This document shows positions 45,039 to 51,103 of a DNA stretch of 51,103 bases, piece by piece. The stretch is from Candidatus Atribacteria bacterium (GTDB lineage Bacteria; Atribacterota; Phoenicimicrobiia; Phoenicimicrobiales; Phoenicimicrobiaceae), in contig DOTB01000030.1 in assembly GCA_003513845.1 (NCBI GenBank), positions 1 through 51,103 of the forward strand. Direction: 5' to 3'. How positions within the stretch are numbered: the first letter of the stretch is position 1; every line of letters starts with the position of its first letter. The notes beneath the pieces are model-generated. The model saw only the letters and a list, made by a program, of their open reading frames with translations. It did not search any database and was not told the origin of the DNA. Both the position numbers and the translations under genes were made by a program.

Positions 45039-45869
45039 ATGAAACATTCTGAATTTAAATTCAAAACTTTTGATGGATTATCGCTCTTTGGCCAAAATTG
45101 GCAGCCAGAAAACCACCCAAAAGCAGTGATCTGTTTGGTTCATGGATTAGGAGAACATAGTGGGCGGTATGTCCCTATAGCTAATAGTTTAACTCAAGTA
45201 GGCTATGTTTTAGTTTCTTTTGATTTACGTGGACACGGTAAGTCTTCTGGTCCACGTGGTCATACCCCTTCGTATGAGGCCTTAATACAGGATATTTCTT
45301 CTTTACTGGAAGTTTCAAATAAAAAATTTTCTAAATTGCCCTTTTTTCTTTATGGCCATAGCCTAGGAGGCAATTTAGTTCTTAATTATGTTCTTCGCCG
45401 CAAACCATATCTTAAGGGAGTAATTACTACTGCTCCCTGGCTCCGTTTGGCTTTTGAGCCCCCAATCTTTAAAATTATTTTAGGGAAAATAACCAATTAT
45501 ACGTGGCCTTCATTTTCTCAGAAAAGCGGTTTAGATACTAAAGCTCTATCTCGTGACCCCAAAGTAGTCTATACTTATGAAAACGACCCTTTGGTTCATG
45601 ACCGTATTTCAGCCCGGATGTTTATCAGTACTTTTCAAGCAGGACAATGGGTATTAGAACATGCCTCTGAATTTTCTCTTCCGCTTCTGCTTATGCTGGG
45701 GGGTGCTGATAAAATAATATCTGTTAAAGCGAGCAAAGAATTCGCTGACAAAATATCCGAAAAATGTACCTTTAAAATTTGGGATGGCCTTTATCATGAA
45801 ATTCACAATGAGCCGGAAAAAGAAGAGGTCTTCAAATTTTTAATAGACTGGCTTGATAAAGAAATTTAG
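45039..45869 (+). CDS. Monoacylglycerol lipase-like alpha/beta hydrolase
   Basis: A 276-residue alpha/beta hydrolase (Hydrolase_4, lysophospholipase/monoglyceride lipase type). The oxyanion region is VHGLGEHSGRY, the nucleophile Ser108 is in GHSLGG, and Asp224 (LGGADKI) and His253 (GLYHEIHNE) complete the triad. RGHGKSSGPRGH is diagnostic of this group. There is no signal peptide, so it acts in the cytoplasm or at the inner membrane face. It shows no link to the sugar genes. Confidence 0.87.
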   Translation: MKHSEFKFKTFDGLSLFGQNWQPENHPKAVICLVHGLGEHSGRYVPIANSLTQVGYVLVSFDLRGHGKSSGPRGHTPSYEALIQDISSLLEVSNKKFSKLPFFLYGHSLGGNLVLNYVLRRKPYLKGVITTAPWLRLAFEPPIFKIILGKITNYTWPSFSQKSGLDTKALSRDPKVVYTYENDPLVHDRISARMFISTFQAGQWVLEHASEFSLPLLLMLGGADKIISVKASKEFADKISEKCTFKIWDGLYHEIHNEPEKEEVFKFLIDWLDKEI

Positions 45870-46286
45870 ACTTGAATTTATTGAATTTGTATAAGAATTA
45901 CTTTTTTTCGTAAATCCTAATTCGTATCTCGTATATCGTGAATAGTATCTCGCAAAGAAGAAGTCAGGAGACAGAATCCAGGAGTCAGAAGATTATTAGC
46001 GGATGGTGTTTAGGAGGTAGGGGTTCAATTTATCGAACCTGAATGATGACTGGGTGGACAGAAAAAAGATAAATTCCCGTTTCCACGGGAATGACAGAAA
46101 GAAGCGCGGGAATGACATAGAAATATGGGAATAAAGACGGGTCGAATGAATTCGCCCCCTACTTAATTGGTCAATCGGTCAACTGGCTTGTTGGTTAATT
46201 GAATAATCTTGTATCTTGTATTGTGTATTTAAAACTAACGACTATTCACTAACGACTAATTTAACTATCAATTATCGAAGAAAGAG
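45870..46286. repeat. 417-base repeat mosaic before the antiporter gene
   Basis: No gene is seen. The region has TTCGTATCTCGTATATCGTG (45921-45940), AGTCAGGAGACAGAATCCAG (45962-45981), a GGTTCAATTTATCGAACC palindrome (46022-46039), an ATTCCCG/CGGGAAT hairpin (46073-46092), TGGTCAATCGGTCAACTGG, and ACTAACGACTATTCACTAAC (46234-46253). Each class also occurs in the 12.8-17.5 kb gaps. Confidence 0.7.
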
Positions 46287-47531
46287 ATGGGATATAAAAT
46301 GAATTCCATATTATCAGTAGGATTATTATTAGTAATAGGATTCTTTGGCGGTCTTATAGCCAGAAAGTTTAAACTCCCTACTATCAGCGGATATATTATT
46401 ATAGGAATGTGTCTAAGTTTATTCCATGTTATCCCTAAAGAATTAATAAATGGAGACTTGAACATAATTGTGGAAATTAGTTTAGGCATTATTGGTTACT
46501 TAGTAGGAGGCACTCTTAATTTTGGAATAATAAAAAGATATGGAAAACAAATTATTTTAATTACTTTTACTCAATTAATGGGAGCTTGGATATTGGTCAC
46601 AGTATTATTGGCTTTTTTAACTCCTTTGATTATTAAACTTGACATCCCACATCCCAGTTTTTATCAAACTTATTTACCTCTAGCGATAATAATTGGTGCA
46701 ATCTCCTGTGCTACTGCTCCGGCAGCGACCATTGCTGTAATCCGTGAGTATAAAGCAAGTGGTCCTTTAACCAATACTCTATTGGCAGTAGTTGTTTTAG
46801 ATGACGCTCTTTGTATAATGGCTTATGCTCTGGGCCTTAATATTGCCAAAATATTAACAGGAGATTTCGGAAGTATCCCCTGGTATAAAATAGTAATACA
46901 TCCAATATTAGATATAACCGGTTCTATAATTTTAGGAACAGTCTTAGGGTTTGGTATGGTTTATTTAATTCGGTTCGCTGATACACAAAAGAGGTTATTA
47001 GTAATTATTTTTGGAATGATTTTATTATGCGTAGGAACAGCAAAGACTTTTAATATTTCTAACATCCTGGCAAATATGGTTATGGGCTTTGTAGTGACCA
47101 ATCGAACAAAGCCTAATGAAAATGCATTTGAAGTAATTGATGATATTGATGATGTAGTCTTTGCTATGTTCTTTACTTTAGCAGGAGCAAATTTTGATTT
47201 AGGAGTTATGAAGAGCGCAGGAATATTGAGTTTATTAATTGTTGTGGGTAGATGTAGTGGTAAGTATGTTGGGGCAAGAATAGGAGCAACTATTTCTAAT
47301 GCGCCATCGGTGATTAAAAAATATTTAGGATTTGGTCTATTGCCCAAGGCTGGCGTGACAGTAGGATTGGCTCTTTTAGCCAAGCAACATCTTACTTTTT
47401 CGGGCACAAAGATAGGAAATATAGTATTAAGTGCTATATTAGCATCGGTTATTATCAATGAATTAATCGCCCCGCCTTTAACCAAATATGCTCTTATTAA
47501 GTCAGGAGAAGCCTCTTCTGAAGAAAGATAG
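46287..47531 (+). CDS. CPA2-type cation/proton antiporter
   Basis: A 414-residue membrane protein of the Na+/H+ exchanger (KefB/NapA-like) family with about twelve hydrophobic segments. The conserved core IGAISCATAPAATIAVI and the VVLDDALCIMAY stretch carry the unwound helix and acidic pair expected for the ion site. The start may be ATG 46287 or ATG 46299; neither has a clear ribosome site, so the longer is given. No TrkA-N or regulatory domain is attached. It is monocistronic, between a repeat region and a convergent operon. Confidence 0.85.
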   Translation: MGYKMNSILSVGLLLVIGFFGGLIARKFKLPTISGYIIIGMCLSLFHVIPKELINGDLNIIVEISLGIIGYLVGGTLNFGIIKRYGKQIILITFTQLMGAWILVTVLLAFLTPLIIKLDIPHPSFYQTYLPLAIIIGAISCATAPAATIAVIREYKASGPLTNTLLAVVVLDDALCIMAYALGLNIAKILTGDFGSIPWYKIVIHPILDITGSIILGTVLGFGMVYLIRFADTQKRLLVIIFGMILLCVGTAKTFNISNILANMVMGFVVTNRTKPNENAFEVIDDIDDVVFAMFFTLAGANFDLGVMKSAGILSLLIVVGRCSGKYVGARIGATISNAPSVIKKYLGFGLLPKAGVTVGLALLAKQHLTFSGTKIGNIVLSAILASVIINELIAPPLTKYALIKSGEASSEER

Positions 47532-47614
47532 CTTTTAATTATAATAAAATAGTTTTAAAAATATTGATTGTTTTTATAAATAGATTATAAAAACATAAAA
47601 TATGTAATATTATA

Positions 47615-48556
47615 TTAAGTAGCTCTTATCTCTTGTCTCATAAAGATTACATAAGAAACTGCAAAACAGATAAGCATTAAAGCTATTAAGCCCACAAATT
47701 GGGGCCAGATAACCATAAGGCTTTGAGTTAAAGGTAAGGGAGTAGGAAGTAAGTTGCTACCTTTTATAAGAGCGGAAATACCAAATGCTCTTGCCGAAGG
47801 GTTAAGCAGAGCGATAGTTATTTCTTGAAAGAGCACAACTGGCGAAATGTGCATAATCATACTTTTAATATTTTCATTTTTAGCTACCATCTCTAAGGTA
47901 GAATTTTGATTAAGAGGAGCTACCTGGTCTGCTATAACACTAGAAATCATAAGAACAAAAAAAGCAAAGAAAATCCACATCATTACTGATACTAAGGCAG
48001 AAGTTGTGGTTTGTCGGAATATTATAGAAAACAAAATTCCCAAGCTCATCCAGAATCCAATATATATAACACTGGCTATAAAAAAGACGATTATTCTTGA
48101 GATCTCTTCTAAATTAGGTACGATTCCCAATACGCCCAATTCTAATCCTAAAATAATCAAAATAATACTTATTAACATTATACTAATGGTAGCAAAACCA
48201 GCTAAGAATTTACCATTAATTAAGGTATCTCTATAAATGGGTTGAGACAATACTGTGCTCATAGTCCCTTTAGAACGCTCGCTATTTATAGCATCAAATC
48301 CAAATATAATACCAATAAGCGGACCAAAAAAGCTGACAAAGAAGATAAACGAGGGCAAAGCACCTAAAGATATGGTAAAAAAGTTTAGAAATACATAATC
48401 TTTGGATATTTCGGATGAGTATTCGCCGATGTTTTGACTTAATATAAAAACAATGGAAATTGCACTAATTAATATAATGATAAATAATATTAAAAATTTT
48501 CGACTTCCTAAGTAATCAGCCAGTTCTTTCCAAAAGACAACTTTTAATCCACTCAT
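47615..48556 (-). CDS. ABC-2 type transporter permease
   Basis: A 313-residue integral membrane protein with about six transmembrane segments. The N-terminal KELADYLGSRKFLILF and the loop DAINSERSKGTMSTVLSQPIYR are typical of ABC-2 (NosY-like) permeases. It lies five bases after the ATPase gene in the same minus-strand operon. The transported substrate is unknown. Confidence 0.87.
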   Translation of the reverse strand: MSGLKVVFWKELADYLGSRKFLILFIIILISAISIVFILSQNIGEYSSEISKDYVFLNFFTISLGALPSFIFFVSFFGPLIGIIFGFDAINSERSKGTMSTVLSQPIYRDTLINGKFLAGFATISIMLISIILIILGLELGVLGIVPNLEEISRIIVFFIASVIYIGFWMSLGILFSIIFRQTTTSALVSVMMWIFFAFFVLMISSVIADQVAPLNQNSTLEMVAKNENIKSMIMHISPVVLFQEITIALLNPSARAFGISALIKGSNLLPTPLPLTQSLMVIWPQFVGLIALMLICFAVSYVIFMRQEIRAT

Positions 48557-48561
48557 TTTAA

Positions 48562-49410
48562 TTATTCCTCTCGAAAATATTTTATATAAATTTCTTCCAA
48601 GGAATGATCAGGGGATTTCTTTTCAACTTCCATTACTCCTTCAATCTTTTTGATTGATTCCATAATAGTGGAAGTTAATTTATTGGCAACTTTAATCTCT
48701 AACAAATTTTCTTTTTCATCCTTTAATAAGCTCTTGCCTATTTCTTTTATAGAGCCCTGGGCTACTATCCGTCCTTGAGAAATAATGCCTATTTTAGTGC
48801 AAATTTTTTGAACCTGGTAGAGAAGGTGAGAAGATAACAATACAGTTATATTTCTTTCTCTACTCATTCTTACGATAAGTTCTAAAATTTCTTCAACCCC
48901 TTTAGGGTCTATTCCAGTAGTAGGTTCATCAAGAATTGCCAATCTCGGTTCTTTAACTAATACTGCTCCCATTCCTAAACGCTGTTTCATTCCCTTAGAA
49001 AATTTACCAACTTCTGTTTTTGCTACTTCTGAAAGACCTACTATTTCTAAAACTTCCTCTATCTTTTTATCTGCTTTTTTATCAGGAATACCGTTTAAGC
49101 GAGTAATATATTTTAAATTTTCCTGGGCAGTCAAATCTTCATAAAAACCAACATTTTCTGGGAGATAACTGGTAACCTTTTTTACTTTAAGGGGTTCCTT
49201 AGTAGAATTATAACCAAAGACATTTATTTCTCCTGAACTAGGTTCGGTTAATCCCAAAGCCATCAAAATAGTAGTGGTCTTTCCTGCTCCATTAGGACCA
49301 AGAAATCCAAATATTTCTCCTTCTTCTATTTGCAGATTTATACTGTCAACTACTTTGGTATGATTATAAACTTTGGTTAAGTTTTTTGCTTCTAAAATGA
49401 CAGTTTTCAT
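48562..49410 (-). CDS. ABC-2 type transporter ATPase
   Basis: A 282-residue ATPase of the CcmA/NatA type. Walker A GPNGAGKTTT is at 38-47, the signature FSKGMKQR at 137-144, and Walker B LAILDEPTTGIDP at 157-169. The C-terminal 70 residues form the extra domain usual for exporters. Its start codon directly abuts the stop codon of the NEW3 gene, which indicates translational coupling. With the following permease it forms an exporter or membrane-remodelling complex. Confidence 0.93.
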   Translation of the reverse strand: MKTVILEAKNLTKVYNHTKVVDSINLQIEEGEIFGFLGPNGAGKTTTILMALGLTEPSSGEINVFGYNSTKEPLKVKKVTSYLPENVGFYEDLTAQENLKYITRLNGIPDKKADKKIEEVLEIVGLSEVAKTEVGKFSKGMKQRLGMGAVLVKEPRLAILDEPTTGIDPKGVEEILELIVRMSRERNITVLLSSHLLYQVQKICTKIGIISQGRIVAQGSIKEIGKSLLKDEKENLLEIKVANKLTSTIMESIKKIEGVMEVEKKSPDHSLEEIYIKYFREE

Positions 49411-50652
49411 TTATCTCCTCTTTAATTTAATGAAGATTCCTATTAAAATAGCTAAGATTATTACTATAATTCCAATACCTATCCAGCCCCATTTAGTAGA
49501 AGTCTTTACAGTAGTTCGTATTTCTACCCTTTTTTGGTCTTGGGTCCCAGCAGTTGTCAAGCTGATCATATAATCACCTGGTAAAGTTCTTGATGGTGTT
49601 TTTACAATTACCTCTACTTTTTCAGGTTTTTGAGTTTCTGCTATGGGAGGCAAAGAAGATATTTTTTCTGGTTTGAAAGTTACTTCCCAATCTTCTGGTT
49701 TTGTAGAAAAGAAACTTAAACTATCAATAGCTGCTGAACCTTCATTCCAAACATAGACTGTAAATGTTTTTTCTTCACCAGCGATTGTATCTATGTTTAA
49801 CAATCCTGTTTCAGTTCTTAAATTAAGTTTATAGGTCCCAGTAACGATTGCTTTAAGGTCGATAGATGCTCTATTTTCTTCAGATTCTACTATAAAAGTT
49901 ATAGGGTATTCACCTTTTTCTACGAATACAGGGGGAACAACTGTAAGAGATAAATTTTCTGTACTATCCTTATTTATTTTTATAGAAGATATGCGCTCAT
50001 CTTTCCATTGAGGAGTGCAATAAGCACTCCATCCCCTTGGCAGTTGAATACCTAAATCACACATAAGAGTCTCTTCGGTTTTGTTTTTTACCTCTATACT
50101 AAACTTAAATTCTTTGCCAGCTGGGTTTTCTATGGTAGGATATTTAGTAGTCATCTCAATATTTCCTGGCTCTTTTTCTTCAGTCTCCTCTTTTTTCTCA
50201 GTAATCCCAATGATAATATCCATAGTCTTTTCGATCTGCTGGTCTTTAGTAATACCTTTTAAAGTGAATTTGTAATTTCCACTTACAACTTCTTCGGGTA
50301 CTTTAATATGAAATTTTAATGTTTTGGAATTATCGGGTTCTTCAGCAAGCAATACTACCTTGTGAACCTCGAAACCTTTCCAAGTACTATTTTTTAAAAG
50401 GGCCTCCCAGTTAGTAGCCTGTTCATCAGGAATAACCGAAAGGAATATTTCCTCCATTTCACGACCAGTATTAATAATTTTTACATCCAAATCCAATTCT
50501 TCTGTCTTTCCCAAAACTATATCAGTATATTCGCTATAAAGAATAAAATCTCTATCAAGTTTGCTATCTTGAGCCCAAACAATATTTCCTAAAATTAAAA
50601 ATATTAAAATTATAAATCCAAAAAGAAAAATATTTTTAGTTTTATTATTCAT
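49411..50652 (-). CDS. Secreted NEW3-domain protein with C-terminal membrane anchor
   Basis: A 413-residue protein with a signal peptide (1-27, ending VWA), a series of immunoglobulin-like beta domains including NEW3 (NPCBM-associated) repeats such as TKYPTIENPAGKEFKFSIEVKN and SGNYKFTLKG, and a C-terminal helix (about 390-409) followed by KLKRR. It should be exposed outside the cytoplasmic membrane and held by its C-terminal helix. It is the first gene of the operon with the ABC-2 ATPase and permease. A sensing or substrate-presenting partner role is inference. Confidence 0.82.
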   Translation of the reverse strand: MNNKTKNIFLFGFIILIFLILGNIVWAQDSKLDRDFILYSEYTDIVLGKTEELDLDVKIINTGREMEEIFLSVIPDEQATNWEALLKNSTWKGFEVHKVVLLAEEPDNSKTLKFHIKVPEEVVSGNYKFTLKGITKDQQIEKTMDIIIGITEKKEETEEKEPGNIEMTTKYPTIENPAGKEFKFSIEVKNKTEETLMCDLGIQLPRGWSAYCTPQWKDERISSIKINKDSTENLSLTVVPPVFVEKGEYPITFIVESEENRASIDLKAIVTGTYKLNLRTETGLLNIDTIAGEEKTFTVYVWNEGSAAIDSLSFFSTKPEDWEVTFKPEKISSLPPIAETQKPEKVEVIVKTPSRTLPGDYMISLTTAGTQDQKRVEIRTTVKTSTKWGWIGIGIIVIILAILIGIFIKLKRR

Positions 50653-50788
50653 ATTTATTACCTCCCTGGTTATCTATTTTAAAAATTTATCAAAGCCAGT
50701 GTTTTATTATATAGGTTTATATGTTTCTACCTTTAAAATTTTAAAGGAAAATTGAAATTTGTCAAGGTTCCTATAGAAATTTGTTATC

Positions 50789-50840
50789 TAAAAGATAAAA
50801 CCGGACTGTTTTATAATGATTTAAAAGATAAAAGTGGACT
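50789..50840. repeat. Direct repeat at the insertion-sequence end
   Basis: TAAAAGATAAAACCGGACT (50789-50807) and TAAAAGATAAAAGTGGACT (50822-50840) match at 17 of 19 positions with a 33-base period. The second copy is the probable terminal repeat of the element that runs off the window; the first may be a remnant end or target-related copy. Confidence 0.5.
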
Positions 50841-51103
50841 ACCCAAAAACAGTAAAAAGGTATAATTTAGAACTAAATTCTAAAGAGAAAAGAGGTTCTA
50901 AATTATGTCCAAACAATTACACAAAAACTTCACCGATGGTCAGGTTAAATCACTTTTTGAAACATATTCGAAAAAAGAAATCAAACTTAATTATATCCTG
51001 CAAATTCTTAGAATCAAAAGAAGTAGATTTTTCGAATTACTGACCAGATATCGAAAAGACCCGGATAACTTTTCTATCCAGTATAAAAGGAACACCAGTA
51101 ATT
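50822..51103 (+). mobile_element. Insertion sequence, left end, cut by the window edge
   Basis: The stretch from the TAAAAGATAAAAGTGGACT repeat through the start of a transposase-like gene reads as the left end of an IS element. The right end and target duplication lie outside the window, so the family cannot be settled. Confidence 0.55.
50905..51103 (+). CDS. Transposase N-terminal part (partial)
   Basis: An open frame of 66 codons runs from ATG 50905 past the window end. AGAGG at 50891-50895 is spaced nine bases from the start. The product (MSKQLHKNFTDGQVKSLFE..., then INYILQILRIKRSRFFELL-like helices) is a basic helix-turn-helix region as found at the N-terminus of integrase-core transposases. 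The catalytic DDE domain would follow outside the window. A different frame at 50834-51043 is a shadow. Confidence 0.6.
   Translation, partial: MSKQLHKNFTDGQVKSLFETYSKKEIKLNYILQILRIKRSRFFELLTRYRKDPDNFSIQYKRNTSN

Noticed and set aside
46961..47485. 174-codon frame antisense to the antiporter gene
   Set aside because: Explained by the codon bias of the opposite hydrophobic reading frame; no ribosome site and no family match.
1..51103. tRNA, rRNA or known riboswitch genes
   Set aside because: No cloverleaf, rRNA signature or riboswitch consensus was recognised by eye; a covariance-model scan would be needed to exclude small ones.

Overview
The window is AT-rich and dense with sugar-catabolism genes, almost all on the + strand. 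Gene content matches anaerobic, Thermotoga-like or Atribacterota-like bacteria: a non-canonical inositol route, many sugar ABC transporters, a PPi-type phosphofructokinase, BadF-type activase remnants, GH130 and GH65 enzymes, and intergenic DNA full of short shared words. The lineage is an inference; no rRNA or tRNA gene was seen.

Region 1 (1-18.8 kb) is a polyol/uronate locus. Two LacI-type operators lie in the leader of a ribose-type ABC transporter (SBP, permease, single-domain ATPase). Next come a uroporphyrinogen-decarboxylase-like protein, a hydroxypyruvate-isomerase-like TIM barrel, IolG, a LacI regulator, IolM, IolN, IolO, UxaE and UxuB. This order reads as the oxidative inositol pathway known from Thermotoga maritima: myo-inositol, scyllo-inosose, diketo-inositol, 5-keto-L-gluconate, D-tagaturonate, D-fructuronate, D-mannonate. 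It is followed by 6-phosphogluconate dehydrogenase, a LarA-family nickel-pincer epimerase with all catalytic residues, and a PPi-type phosphofructokinase. No mannonate dehydratase, KDG kinase or KDPG aldolase is present. My main hypothesis is that the LarA homologue epimerises mannonate to gluconate, so inositol carbon enters the oxidative pentose phosphate branch through Gnd.

Region 2 (18.8-24.9 kb) has a HAD phosphatase, an AfuABC/FbpABC-type transporter whose binding protein looks like a sugar-phosphate rather than an iron binder, and a divergent PfkB kinase of the T. maritima TM0415 type. Region 3 (24.9-32 kb) is decaying: a MITE-like element, a broken BadF-type activase pair, an inverted-repeat insertion scar, and a deletion that fused the start of a malK-like gene to the end of a sugar SBP gene upstream of two intact permeases.

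Region 4 (32-44.8 kb) is a second sugar locus: an enlarged TIM-barrel isomerase, two GH130 proteins (one cytoplasmic, one with an N-terminal membrane/signal segment), a LacI regulator with two identical operators, an SBP and two permeases with unusual insertions, a GH65 phosphorylase, beta-phosphoglucomutase and a second TM0415-like kinase. Region 5 (44.8-51.1 kb) holds a monoglyceride-lipase-like hydrolase, a CPA2 cation/proton antiporter, a divergent NEW3-protein/ABC-2 transporter operon, and the left end of an insertion sequence cut by the window edge.
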